A stretch of 64,000 nucleotides of DNA from Orientallactaga sibirica (Eukaryota > Chordata > Mammalia > Rodentia > Dipodidae): the NCBI GenBank assembly GCA_036365145.1, contig JAEOAD010000015.1, positions 14,997,501-15,061,500 on the forward strand, written 5' to 3'. Position 1 is the stretch's first letter, and each line of letters opens with the position of its first letter. Under the pieces are notes generated by a model. That model was given only the letters and a program-made list of their open reading frames with translations. It was not told where the DNA came from and searched no databases. Of this stretch, positions 1-11,166 are shown in pieces. The translations under genes and the position numbers were made by a program.

Positions 1-14
1 TCTTTCTGCCAGTG

Positions 15-56
15 TTTTTTGTTTTGTTTTGTTTTGTTTTGTTTTGTTTTGTTTTT
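15..56. repeat. (TTTTG)n simple repeat
   Basis: Seven or so tandem TTTTG units at the left edge. Possibly the reverse-strand A-rich tail of a retroposon lying outside the window. Confidence 0.9.
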
Positions 57-2429
57 AGATGTCGGAGCTTTCCCAATTGTCTGCTCTGGTCACTACCTCA
101 TACATGAAGATCCATTCACCGGACAGACATTGGTTGAGTGTCTTCACTGAACCGTGATTTGTTCGTGGCACTCAAACTAAGTCAGTGAACACATGAGACA
201 ATAAATAAGCTCTGCCCCAGTAGATAGTATAGTCTAGGAAAGAGAAACCTACAGCCAATGGCAGATAAAATAAACAGGTAGAGAACATAGTATGGTAGAG
301 GAGGGCAAGTGCTATGGAAAGGATAGTAAAGGAAACAGAATGCTAAAGGAAGCAGTTTGTAACATTAAAAACATAAAAAAGGTAAATAGTATGCATTGAG
401 CCAGTGATGCCAAGCAAAACCTTGCACGTCTACAGGAGAAAGAGTTTAGATACAGGTGATGGTCCGTGCAAAGGTCCCGTGGTTTGGGGACACCAGTCAC
501 AGTTAAAGCACACATAAAGGCTGATGTGGCTAAACACGTTAGGGGTGCAGAGAACAAAGATGTGTGTAGAGAGGAAAAGAGACAAAGCCCCAAACTCCAC
601 CCCAATTCCAAGACATTATTTTTCTCTCTTCCCTCTCCCTCTGCAGAGCTCCCGCCATCACTCATACCTGGACCACAGTGCCCAGACAACTTGCAAGTCT
701 CTTCTTTAGGCTTTCAAACACTGTCTGAGAGAGAGGTGTCCCTAAGATAGCAGTATGACTGGCCAGGTTATACAGAACCAAGTCATCTAGCACCCAAGAG
801 GCTCTTTTAAGGATTTGGTTTGTCCTCTGAATGAAATGGTAAACCATTCATTGGAAAGGATGAATATAATCTAACCTATTTTACAGAGTAGCTGACTACT
901 AAGAAAGAGGACACTATGGGTATTTGGAGTGGGGGGGCTAGCATAGAAGAAGAGAAACCAGCTAGGGAACTCTTGTCCTAATCCTGGTATAAGCCACTTG
1001 GAGTCCAGCCTTAGTAGTAAGGGAATGACTGGAGGAATGAATGGGCAGGATTTTGTGAAGGACTGAATGTAAGAAATGAGAAAAAGGACAGGTCAAGGAT
1101 GAGCCTAAGGTTTGGGGTGTAAGTAACCTTAAGTGCCAGGACTGAGTGTGTATTGAGAGGGTTCATATTTCATTTTGATCATCCTGATTTGACATGTCTA
1201 AGTGACAGTCGTGCATTCTTAAGGGGTGGACGGTGAAATACAAGTCTAGAAGACAGAAGAAAGTTCTGGGGTAGCAATGAAAATCTAAGTATCTTCAGCA
1301 TATAGATTTCATGTAAAGCCACAGGACCTGCTATGCACTGACGGTTTGTGCTCCCATCCCAGACATGAGTTGAGGGTCCAGTTCTCCCAAGTGATGGTAT
1401 TTGGAGATGGGACATTCAGGAGAAGGCCAATGAAGGCTACCAGGCCAGAGTCCCATGATGAGAGTCCTCTCCCCTCTCTTTCTCTTCCCTTCCTCTCTTC
1501 CTCCCTCCCTCTCTCCCCAGAAAAAAACCATGAAGACATAACTAGGAAAAAGCCATCACCAAGAACCCATCCATGATAGCACCCTGATCTTGAGCATCCA
1601 GCCTTCACATCTCTAAAATATAAATGCTGTTTATGCTCATTTACCACAGCAGCTTCCTGAGCTGACTAAACAGGGTGGGGGAGGGGGATGAGAGCATGAA
1701 GGAGCAAGGGATGAAGGGAGAGGACAGAGAGTGAACCAAGACCTGCACCCTGGTCTTTCCAAAGGCTACTCCATGGGAGAAGAAGGGTACCAGCAAAAGC
1801 GGCTGGAGAAGGAAAGGCAGGGAAATTGGATAAAGTTGTGAAAGTGGGTCATTGTAGAAGCCGGGTGACGAAGATAAGGAAGGAACAGGGTTGGAAAAGG
1901 ATCAATGCATCTGCTGCTTCAGTGAGGTCCAGGAAGGCCCAACAACTGACCCTATAGTTTTCTAAAGCTGAAGTTATTGATGGCATTAGGGACCATTTCA
2001 AAATTAGATTAAGTTTCAGAAAGAATGTCAGGTATTTATTTAAAGTTCTCAACTCCTCTGCAAAGTTCCATTGCAAAGAAGTATTGTGAAAAGGGCAGAG
2101 CAGACAGAGAGGGCTTTGTTTTGTTTTGTGAAGAGAAAAGTGATGTCCTGTTTGTATGTGAACAAAAAAAATGATGAAGGGAAATTGATTGACATGATGC
2201 TTTGAGCAGACTATGAGGTCTCTTGAGAAAGTGGAGGGTGTGGCATCAGATAGTAGCTCCGTGTTCATTTATAATAAAAGGGGTGTGAAGCATCAGGCCT
2301 GGTGGATAGTAGTCCACATGTGTTCATTTATATCATCAAAAGACCTCCTGTGTTCCAATGCAACTGACTTACAAATATTTGGTTTGGTTGAGGCTATAGT
2401 GTGCTGATCTCTAATATGCTGAGGGGATA
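57..2429. other. Unique non-coding DNA, nothing identified
   Basis: About 2.4 kb with no repeat I recognise and no convincing exon. It holds a pyrimidine-rich run at about 1466-1519 ending in CAG. Reading frames are short (up to 139 codons) and compositionally random. It may contain very old repeats that need profile searches to detect. Confidence 0.5.
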
Positions 2430-2775
2430 TGTGGTGGTTTGATTAAGATGTCTCCCATAAACTTAAGTATTCCGAATGATTCCAGCTGATGGCGATTTGG
2501 GAAATTAACACCTCCTGGAGGCAGTGTATTGTTGGGGGCGGGCTTATGGTGTTATAGTCATCTCCTGCTTGCCAGGGTTTGGCACACTCTCCTGCTGCTG
2601 TTGTCCACCTTATGTTGGCCGGGGGGTGATGTCCACCCTCTGCTCATGCCATCATTTCCCCTGCCATCATGGAGCTCCCCCCTCGAGCCTATAAGCCAAA
2701 ATAAACCTCTTTTTTTCCCCACAAGCTGCTCTTGGTCGGGTGACTTCTACCAGCAGTGTGAAGCTGACTGCAACA
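2430..2775 (+). mobile_element. Solo LTR, rodent MaLR-like (family A)
   Basis: A 346-bp unit begins TGTGGTGGTTTGATT and ends GACTGCAACA, so it has TG...CA termini. It is flanked by a perfect 5-bp duplication, GGATA, at 2425-2429 and 2776-2780. The 3' part holds the pattern typical of MaLR LTRs: a CCATCATGG box, AAGCCAAAATAAACC with an AATAAA signal, then a pyrimidine-rich end. Solo LTRs arise by recombination between the two LTRs of a provirus. I infer MaLR/ERVL from overall layout; the exact subfamily is not known to me. Confidence 0.75.
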
Positions 2776-3299
2776 GGATAATATGTTTATGTCCACTCTA
2801 TGCATCAAAGTTCAGCACCAATTATGATTTGAAACATAGAGCTCACAATGACATTGGTAAAGCCTACCACTAACTTGATTATAGATTCCTTCTGTGGGAA
2901 TAAAACTGACTCGTTTCTGTGGCACCGCCATGTAGATACAGGCCAGAACATGGTATTTGTACAGATATTCTACCTGACACCTGGAGGGATGCTACATGGT
3001 ATAGAAGAAACTGTCCATTGGCAGAGCAAATAAACAAATGTTCATCCTGTCCCTCCTAGACCCATTTAGTGCTTTCTCAAATACAATTGGGCCATCTCTA
3101 CTGCCCTTTGAGAATGACCAACAAGAAGAAACAAGGTTGATTAAAAACATTGTGATGATCATTTTATAGTGCATAACTGGTTGGGAAATGAAGGAGGGCT
3201 TTCAGAAATAAACTAAGGCAGACACGGCACCACTGGAGACAAAATTTAGAGGAGAGATGGCACTTACTGCTAAGCAGTGGGATTATCTTTTGGATGGAG
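2776..3299. other. Unique non-coding DNA
   Basis: No recognised repeat or coding signal between the LTR and the GAT-rich repeat. Confidence 0.5.
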
Positions 3300-3319
3300 A
3301 AAATAATGGGGGCAGCAAT

Positions 3320-3425
3320 GGTGATAATGGTTTGAGATGATGATGGTGGTGATGATGATGGCTATAATGATGGGCATGATGATGTGGTAGTGATGATGAT
3401 GGTGATGATATTGATGGTGATGAAG
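3320..3425. repeat. GAT/GGT trinucleotide-rich repeat
   Basis: Imperfect run of GATGAT, GGTGAT and GATGATGGT units. The reverse strand reads as a His-rich open frame, which is only a by-product of the repeat. Confidence 0.85.
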
Positions 3426-3509
3426 GAGAAAGTGTAGGGAGTGCAGTAGTACCTTCACAGCTCTTACAGCCATCATAACCTTCCTGCTGAGAGGCAAAAA
3501 TAGCAGATC

Positions 3510-3690
3510 ATGAAGCTAGAATCAACTATGGATTTAAATCCCAAACCTGGGACACATTAGCTGGTCACCCTTCAGCAAGTCACTTAGACTGTCCTGAAAT
3601 GTCTCAGCCGCATCACTGATACAACAGAAATAAATATAACCTTGCCGACTTACCATACTCTTGATGATGTGCAAGGTCTCATGAGTGAAA
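3510..3690 (+). repeat. MIR SINE remnant
   Basis: Old MIR-like order in sense: AAATCCCAAACCTGG, then a CAAGTCACTTAGAC core, then a CTCAGCCGCATCACTGATAC-like stretch. Diverged, so the ends are approximate. Confidence 0.55.
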
Positions 3691-3956
3691 ATGGAAAATC
3701 CTAGTGTATCAGACTCACGGTGAAGATGAGCTACATTACTGGGCTCTGTACAGAATCACGTCATTCTTTGAGATCTTTGCCTTAAAAGGAGCTGAGCAAA
3801 TAGTGATAGAAAATCACAGGGATTATCATCCCTCCAGGTATTACTCTGTTAAAGCAGATTATGTTTGAACAACACTAGCCCCTTCTAGCAACCAGGAAAT
3901 TACCTAAAAACCTCCCCCAGAAAGCTCAGCCTCCCTGGTCTTGAGGTTTTGGGGAA

Positions 3957-4314
3957 TGTGATGGATTTTATTAATTGTCAACTTGATAGGACCTAGAATC
4001 ACCTAGGAAGCAAGTCTCTGGGCATGCTTGTGTGGGATTTTCTTGATTATGTTAATTGATGTGGGAAAAGCCACCTCATTCCATAGACTCTGGTCCTGAA
4101 CTATAAAAAAGGAGAAGGCTATCTGAGCATCAGCATTCATTGCTGTGTTTCTTCACTGGGAACTGAATGTGACTAGCTGCCTCCAACTCCAGTCACTATA
4201 CCTCCCCTCACCCCCATGGTGGACTGTGGCCTTGAACTGTAAGCCAAAATAACCCAGTCTTTCCTTAAGTCACTCCCTCTTGGGTATTTGGTCAAAGCAG
4301 TGAGAAAGTATACA
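3957..4314 (+). mobile_element. Solo LTR, MaLR/ERVL-like (family B)
   Basis: Starts TGTGATGGATTTTATTAATT, continues with GTCAACTTGATAGGACCTAG, and ends near AGTATACA. The 3' half shares the MaLR-type CCATGGTGGACTGTGG and TGTAAGCCAAAATAA blocks. Flanks GGGAA (3952-3956) and GAGAA (4315-4319) fit a 5-bp target duplication with one change. Two further copies occur at 16.6 and 43.9 kb. Confidence 0.7.
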
Positions 4315-4380
4315 GAGAACATCCCTAAACCCTCCTCAAATGGGATCTAGAGATATATTATTAATATTCGTCTTTAAAAA

Positions 4381-4590
4381 GTATTTTTATTTATTTATTG
4401 GCAAACAGAGAGAGACAGAGGCAGTGACAGAGACAGAGACACAGAATGGTTGTACCACAGCCTCTAGCAGCTGTAAACAAACTCCAAATGCATATGCCAC
4501 TTTTCCCATTTGGCTTTTATATGGGTACTGGGGAATTGAACCTGCGTCATTAGGCTTTGCAGGCAAGTACCTTAACTGCCAGTTCCACAT
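4381..4590 (-). mobile_element. Dip-like B2-superfamily SINE, antisense
   Basis: Reads on the minus strand. The plus strand shows the reversed tail (ATTTATTTATTG), a purine-rich stretch, then CTGCAGGCAAGTACCTTAACTGCC near the head. Diverged and its 5' end is lost. Confidence 0.75.
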
Positions 4591-5056
4591 TGCTGATGCT
4601 CTTACTGGTGTCCACTGGAGGGAAATTTACCACTACAACGCCTGATTGACCTAAGACCTATGTCCATATGCACCCCTTACTGTTCGTTACTGTCTTCCTG
4701 TTTGACCAGCTATTTAACTAATGATCACTTCTCATCACTTCTACGTGCAGCTCCATGCCAACTCTGAGCCCTAAGCTGGTCAGCAAGGGCCCTCACTCCC
4801 TGATCAAAGTCCTGTTAGCCCCAGAGTTCCTTTCATGGTCACTGATGCACCTTCTGGCTCTACATTGGATGCAGACACTATTCTGAAAACAGCTGATATC
4901 AAGAACTGCCATGCATTGCCCACCCAACCCCTTGGTACTACCACAGGCTGAGCTTTCCAGGTTCCATGGAAGGTATAAACTTCTTCCTGATGAAAAAAGC
5001 TCTACTCTCTGGGCTACTTTATTCGATAACTTATCCCAACAGCTATATCTCATCCT
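4591..5056. other. Unassigned sequence
   Basis: No recognised element. It may be a further part of the adjacent old repeats. Confidence 0.4.
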
Positions 5057-5061
5057 TCTAT

Positions 5062-5100
<39 letters not shown>

Positions 5101-6100
5101 CAACTTCAATTGTAGACAATATCCCATGGTACTTCCCTCTCTCCCCCCACTTTACCCTTTGAAATTTCATTCTCTATCATATCCTCTCCCCCTCCCAATC
5201 AGTCTCTCTTTTCAGCTTGATGCCATGATCTTTTCCTCCTATTGTGATGGTCTTGTGTAGGTAGTGTCAGGCACTGTAAGGTCATGAATATTCAGGCCAT
5301 TTTGTGTCTGGAGGAGCATGTTGTAAAGAGTCCTACCCTTCCTTTGGCTCTTACATTCTTTCCTCCTCCTCTTCTGCAATGGACCCTGAGCCTTGGAAGG
5401 TGGGTTTGAGATGTTTCAGTGCTGAGCACTCTTATGTCCCTTTTTCTAAGCACCATGGTGCCTCCTGCGTCATCCCAAGGTCACCCCCATCTGAAAAGAG
5501 AAGCTTCTCTAACCAAAAGTGAGAGTAGCACTAATATATGAGTGTGGACATTAAGAGAAGTGCTTAGTGGGCAGTTTGCTGAGCATAGTATATACATGTA
5601 GCCAGACACCAGCAGATGTTACACCCTTACAGCTCATGACTACCCATGTCGTAGGTTTTCAGTATCAGGGATGTATTCCCTCCCATGGAGCAGGCCTCCA
5701 GTCCAATTAGAGAGCGGTTGGTTTCCCCCATAACAGACATGCCACTATTGCACCCGTTGGCTCATTTGGCCTGGCTGGCCAAATTTAAAGCTTGCAGTGT
5801 TCACTGTTGAGTACCTTCACTGGTGTTTTCTCTCTCCCATTGACCTGCATGCAGTGTAGCTTTTTCCAACTTTCTGTCACCTGGTCTAACCAAAGTTCCA
5901 TCTTTGCTATTCCCTAGAGCAGAGACAGTTTCTCCTCAGCAGTAGTTCATGAGCTTTGCTACATCTCCCTGATTCCCTGGGGAATAGCAGGCAGCCATAG
6001 TTGTAGTTCAGATAAGAGTAGTGCTCCTGTACTGAACTTGTCCTGGGCTCATGTGCCCCTTCCACCTCTTTCTTTCTGGGTTATACAAATCACAGTATGG
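5057..6100 (-). mobile_element. L1 3' UTR/tail, antisense
   Basis: Begins with a (TTTA)n run at 5061-5102, the reversed A-rich tail, and continues as a rodent L1 3' UTR on the minus strand. The block around 5660-5775 is the reverse complement of the L1 3' UTR at about 23245-23365 (shared CTCCATGGGA, CTCTCTAATTGG and GGCATGTCTGTTATGGGGGAAACC-type stretch). No ORF2 coding part is recognisable. The upstream (right) limit is approximate. Confidence 0.8.
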
Positions 6101-6814
6101 CCACAAAGTTGGATCAGGAAGCCCAATGATGTCACCTGAGTGAGAAATCAATCTTACTGTATCCAGTCATTACAATTTCAAGACTTGGCTTTGAGGATAA
6201 CAAATGGCAATTACCTTTCCTGGTCCATCCTCCAACTTATTTTCAGCAAAAAGCATGTCTTCTAGACTGCTTCTCCTGACATGTATGTAAATGTTTTAAA
6301 GAAATGAGTCTTTGTGACAAAAAATGATGACATGGCTCTGTCTTCTGTTGTGAACAAAAATTGCAGAGAGAATATTTGCACATTGTTTATAAATAACAGC
6401 TTCAAACTCCTGAGCTACAATTCTATCAACACATGTCACTCATCTCAAAGCACAACCAAACCATGCACAGGTTGGTGCAATCTATATACCAATGACCAAA
6501 ATATGAATGTCACTTTCTGTAGTCAGATACTCTATGTACAAATAATGGGATTGTTTGATCATGTCATGTTAATGAGCCACTTCCTCTTTTTTTGCCCTGC
6601 AAAACATTCTGTTCCATCTCTTCTTGTGATATACTTCCTGAGCATCTTTGCCATAGGGCAGCATTGACCCTCAGGTCTGCTATCATAGCAGGGACTACAA
6701 AAGGATTCTATGCAAAAGTTAAACGAAACTATTGAGAAGTAGGTGGCCCTTGCAGAGTCCTGATAGAAATGACATTTATTGAGACCATATAGTCCAAAAA
6801 TGAGCAAATGTTTC
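6101..6814. other. Unassigned AT-rich DNA
   Basis: No clear repeat or gene. Reading frames up to 117 codons have no recognisable domain. Confidence 0.4.
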
Positions 6815-6970
6815 TTTAGCATCCACCTTGTGCGGGACATTGTTAAAAGTGTTTTACTTAGCTCCCTCGGCAACTCTACAAACTGGTTAGGTTATCATTG
6901 TGGTAAAAGGGAGGACACTGAGTCTGAGAGAGCCTTAAAAAGCAGAGACCTGTCATGCTCCAAGCCATGC
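6815..6970 (-). repeat. MIR SINE remnant, antisense
   Basis: Weak MIR-like order on the minus strand: GTGTTTTACTTAGCTCC, then a gap, then GGACACTGAGTCTGAGAGAG resembling the reversed CTCAGTTTCC core. Confidence 0.45.
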
Positions 6971-7239
6971 TTTTGCCATGACATCATGGGCCTTCCATTC
7001 ACATGCCCTTGCCACCAGCCAGATGCCTTGGAGACATTTGGCAGCTGGTCAGTCTAAGCCAAGAACAGGGAGAGGACTCGAACTAACCTGCTGAGCACCT
7101 TCCAAGCATGAAACCCTGCACTGAGGCCGATCCTGGTGTGTCTACTGCCTGACCTTGTGCCTGGCGATCTGGAGACTTGTAGGGGTGAAGGCTTCCAGGT
7201 CACACGCGTCTCTTTTATTAACCAGATAGCTGCCACAAA

Positions 7240-8275
7240 ACTTCTTTCTAATGAAATATTTTGGGCGACTCAATCAGTTGTTTGGGTTCAATGAGAAATT
7301 GATGCCTCCTTATTCAAAGCGCTGTCAGGAGCTTGGAAAACATCATGCTACTTTGAAAAATGAGGAGGTTTTTTTTTTTGTTGTTTCTTTTTTCAAGATT
7401 AAAAAAAGGCCCCAATGATTTGAGAAGTTCTCTGGTTGCCAGTTGGCCTCACTCCTTCCTGGAGAGCCAATCCGGAGCCACTATGCTAATAAAAGCGCCC
7501 TCTCCCCCTTCCTGGCTGCTTTCACAAGTGATTAGCGGAGGGGGATTCATAGGCTTTGGTTTTGTGTTGTTTTGTTTTGGGATGGGGGGGTTCTTTTTTT
7601 CTTGCACTTGGAGAATAAGTTAATTATGATTGGCTAAAATTTGTGTGTTTTTGCTTTTATCCCTGAGCCACAATTAGAGCTCCTGACAGCCTCCTGGCCC
7701 TCAGGAATTCCAGCTGGCATAATAACTGATAACCGTGCTTATGAATAGATTGGAAGCAAGACTGTGAAAGAATGCCCAGCCACTTCAGAGGGTCATTTAT
7801 AGCGCGCTGAAGGGAAAGGAGAATTTCAGGCTTGCAAAGCTTAGAAACAGAACGAGTTTTTATCAGTTTCCCTGACACTGGCAGATCAAAGCCTGGGTTG
7901 CGCTCTCTAAGGGTTACAGATAATGGGGTGGCCGCTAATTCATTCTGCTGCTGGAGCGGAGGCCTATTCAGAAGGGTAAACCAGGGAGTTTTCATCACGC
8001 GGCTTTGTAGTCTTTATCATAGCACCAATGCAAGAATCACCTTTTTATTTTAATGAGACATTTGAAAAGTATTTGATTCCCTCTGGCTAGGGGCTCTTTC
8101 CTGGCTGAGACAGTAAAAAAGGGTCGCCCAATGGAGCCTCATTTTCTGAAAGCAATAGTATCTGCGTTCCACCCACCCAGCCACCCCCCTTGCCAGTTTA
8201 ATAATTTCAATGCAACTAAAAGTGGGAAAGGAACTAAAGGAGATTACCATTGAATCTAAACTGTTTCACTTATTT
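7240..8275. promoter_or_regulatory. Candidate conserved non-coding element (enhancer-like)
   Basis: About 1 kb with no SINE, LTR or L1 sequence, higher GC than its neighbours, and many homeodomain-type cores: GCTAATAAAAG (7484-7494), GTGATTAGCGG, GCCGCTAATTC, TTATCATAGC and TTTTATTTTAATGAG. It also has CCAAT-type boxes (GAGCCAATCC, ATTGGCTAAAA). No frame codes for a recognisable protein. The enhancer idea is an inference from absence of repeats and motif texture; a cross-species alignment would decide it. Confidence 0.45.
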
Positions 8276-8584
8276 TTTTTTTTTTAACTGAGAATGAGGT
8301 AGTAGCAAAGATGTAGGTTCGGATCCCTTCTTGACCATGCTGTCCAATTTTAGCTTCATGACCTGCCCCTAACCCTCCCCCCACCCTGGCTTCAGTGCAA
8401 TGGAGGCAATAACAACCATGTTGCCAAGGACTCTCAATGCTGCTCGGCCGTGTCAAAGACACTCAGGGTATCTAATGGGGAGGAATTCAGAAGCATTCTG
8501 TCATGGCATAAATGAATGAATGATCTGTGCTAATAAGCCTTAACTGTGTGGAGTGCATATTTTTAATACTTCAATCATCTGTTT
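8276..8584. other. Unique non-coding DNA
   Basis: Follows a T11 run. No recognised element. Confidence 0.4.
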
Positions 8585-8932
8585 GGCATTCTTATGAGCT
8601 GAATTATACCTCTCGCAAGTCCATATGTTGAAGTTCTAATCTCCAGAACCTCAGAGTATCAAGTATTTGGACATAGAGTCTGTAGAAAAGTAATTAAGCT
8701 AAAATGAGGCTATATGAAAGGGCACCAATCCAGTCTGAGCAATGTCCTGTAAGAAGAGCATAGACACACACAGAAGACCATATCAAGACACAGGAAGAAG
8801 ACATCAGTAAATGGCAAGGAGGGAGAGAACTCCCCCAAAAGCAATTGCAGCCTCCAGCACCATGAGAAAATGAATCTCTGCTGTGAGAACACCAATCTGT
8901 GGTATTGTTATGGAACCCACAGCAAACTAAAA
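8585..8932 (+). mobile_element. Old MaLR LTR (MLT1/MST-like)
   Basis: The order of blocks matches the MLT1/MST LTR layout: TTATGAGCTGAATTATACC, CATATGTTGAAGTTCTAATC, GTATTTGGACATAG, AAGACACAGGAAGAAGACATC, then CTGTGGTATTGTTATGG near the 3' end. Diverged, and no target duplication is readable. Confidence 0.7.
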
Positions 8933-9029
8933 CACGCATCTACTGTTACTGTCTTTAGCTTACAAACTCTACTGAGGTTTCTTCGAGCTTACAGGATGTT
9001 TCCATTGGGCACAAACGACATGATAATAG

Positions 9030-9140
9030 CAGATAGAGGTCATAAGCTCTGGTCTGAGCTTTGCTACTATTATGGGTCTTTGGAAATCACTAGAAACCTT
9101 CTAGAAGTTTCAGCTCCTTCACCTTGAAAATGTTGGGGAT
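9030..9140 (+). repeat. MIR SINE fragment
   Basis: Holds a GCTCTGGTCTGAGCTTTGCTAC stretch like the MIR tRNA/core junction, then TTTCAGCTCCTTCACCTTG. Short and diverged. Confidence 0.45.
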
Positions 9141-10379
9141 TAATGAAAATGTCTTGGAGTAGGAATGCTGCATAGGTGTGGGTTTATTCTTGGATTTACT
9201 GGGCTAGATGCAGAGGAACCTACAGGCCACAGTGGTCTCTCATCCACAGCCTCTGGGCTCTTCCCCCAGCACATTCATAGGCACTAGATATACAATGTTT
9301 ATTTAACACCTTATAAGGCCCTAAATCAGCCACCCAAACCACTGTCTGTTCCAGCTTTAGGAGAGAGGACCAGCCCAGGACTGCAAAGCCCTGGGACCTT
9401 AGCCATTGATGGTTTCATGTAGACAAGCCAGGGTCAGGCCACACTCTGTTCTGTTCACATATGTACATCCAGTCACACCCAGGATGGCTTCTCTGACTCC
9501 AGAGGGGAGCACAAGCCAACCCTCATGATAACATCTGCACTTTGTAAGACACAGTCAAGACATTTCTATCCCAAGAGTTCCAGAACTATTCCACTAAAAT
9601 GCAGTCCTCCAGCAAAATATTAGAATCCCAGTGCTACTTCCACTGAAGGTCTTTCTCAGGAATGAATCCTGGATCCTCAAGATTCCAGCTCTCGGAAGTG
9701 CCACATACTTAATTTTGAACTAACTACCTGCTTAGCCAAAATCCTGTCAGCTTGACTCAGAGTCCAGTGGAAAGAAAGCTTCGAGGATTTGGATGAGCCA
9801 AAGACTTAGCCTAACCACAAGTAGAGAAATAAATAAAAGGAGAAATAAGTTCATGTATTTTACCTTTCCTTCATCCTTCATGAGGACTCACAGCAGGCAG
9901 TGCACAGAATCTGTGTTTAGTACACATTTGTGAGTTGAGTTTAATTTTGCATATGTTTGGGTACATGTGTGAAACAGCTTACCAACTTTTTCAGCTTATT
10001 GGCAGAAATGATGAAAGAAATCAAAACACAAATTAGTTTCTGAGTGTCAACATAGTAATTCAGAAGAAAATCTGACCTCATGTATAAAATGTATCATGGA
10101 GTCTCTGGACTTTGTAATCCTGCCTCATAGATTAGAAATTGGTTGTCCTGGACCAATACAGCTGCTTCTTAACAGTACCCTCTGCCTCCAGCTCTGTCTG
10201 TCCATCCTTTAGACTGTTTCTGAGGTAATCCTGAAAACAAAGAACACAGATCCCATCATTTTTCTGATTAATCCTTGTGTGTCCCTGGAAAAAGCCAACT
10301 TCCTTATTGCAAAATTTCCTCAGTATTGAGCCAGTGCCCATTTCCTTCATTTGCTAACTTGCTAAGCTCCTGCTATCTC
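9141..10379. other. Unassigned sequence
   Basis: No repeat recognised with confidence. The stretch 9170-9760 has CCAGCC/GGCTC-rich texture that could be an old antisense LTR, but I cannot name a family. Confidence 0.35.
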
Positions 10380-10605
10380 ACTATATACCTTGCTCTTGAC
10401 CCCCATCTATTGTTCGTGGGCTTCCTTCAGCCTGGGCTGTGCTTCCCTGCCTTTCTTGCCTATCAAAATCACACTCCCGTGGGAGGCTTGGCTCAAATTC
10501 CATTTGCGTCTCCAGTTCTTGTTGATCTCGTCAATGATCGACACTTCCCGTGCTACCTGTCTCTATCAATCCACAGACCCGTGGATTTGCTGTGTTTAGT
10601 GAGAT
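10380..10605 (+). repeat. Possible L2 3' fragment
   Basis: Pyrimidine-rich texture resembling an L2 tail region (CTTCCCTGCCTTTCTTGCC, then GGCTTGGCTCAAATTCC). Similarity judged by eye only. Confidence 0.35.
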
Positions 10606-10727
10606 AGTGATGAGATGAGAATAGAAAGCAGATGGAAATAGTTTCTAGGCAAGATAACTGGTTCTATGTACGCCTCCTTAAGGACAATGTCAAGAATGAA
10701 GAACCTTTGCTTCAAAAATTTGACCTT

Positions 10728-11166
10728 GGGGCTGGAGAGATGGCTCAGCAGTTAAGGTGCTTGCTTATAAAGCCAAAGGACCCAGGTTCAACTCCCCAGG
10801 ACCCATGTAAGGCAGGCGCACAAGGGTGTGCATGCATCTGGAGTTCATTTGCAGTGGCTGGAGTTCATGGGGTCCCCCAAGGCCAGCTGGCTGGGTGAAA
10901 GTGAGAATCCCCTGTTTATTCAGGAAGTGCACATGGGTTTTAAGGGGCTGTTAATCCTTGTATGGGGCGTCCTCCAATGACAGCTTGTCTCTTCATCTCT
11001 AGGCTTCTCGCATGAGCTTGGGGCTGTAACTGTTAACGCCATTTTTACAGAAGCCACTTCCTGTTGTCTTCTGCCATGCGGTCTGGCTAGGACCAGGCCT
11101 GTATTGTGCCATACATGTATGTCTCTCTCTCAAATAAGTAAATAAAAATAAAATATATATATTTTT
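10728..11166 (+). mobile_element. Dip-like SINE split by a solo LTR
   Basis: Head GGGGCTGGAGAGATGGCTCA, middle GGTTCAACTCCCCAGGACC and the GCAGTGGCTGGAG block stop near 10865. The CT-rich part and AAATAAGTAAATAAA tail resume at 11112. Flanks AAAAATTTGACC (about 10714) and AAAAATTGACC (after 11160) look like the SINE target duplication, slightly altered. Confidence 0.8.
10868..11111 (-). mobile_element. Short ERV-type solo LTR inside a SINE
   Basis: This 244-bp insert has TG...CA ends. On the minus strand it starts TGGCACAATACAGGCC, has AATGGCGTTAACAG in the middle, an AATAAA signal (GAATAAACAGG) and ends near GGGGGACCCCA. The compact U3-R-U5 layout with a poly(A) signal suggests a class I or II ERV LTR. 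Flanks TTCA and TACA agree at only three of four bases, so the target duplication is not proven. Confidence 0.6.

Noticed and set aside
1466..1560. Strong polypyrimidine tract followed by CAG and an ATG, resembling a 3' splice site and exon
   Set aside because: Downstream frame stops soon, no matching 5' splice site or partner exon is seen, and the tract is simple sequence.
2430..2775. First considered as a hAT-type non-autonomous DNA transposon
   Set aside because: Ends are TG/CA with a 5-bp duplication (GGATA), not an 8-bp one with terminal inverted repeats. The paired copy at 47.9-49.6 kb shows LTR-interior-LTR structure.
3270..3497. His-rich minus-strand frame, possible metal-binding protein
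   Set aside because: The His run comes from a GAT/GGT repeat, with no conserved flanking protein.
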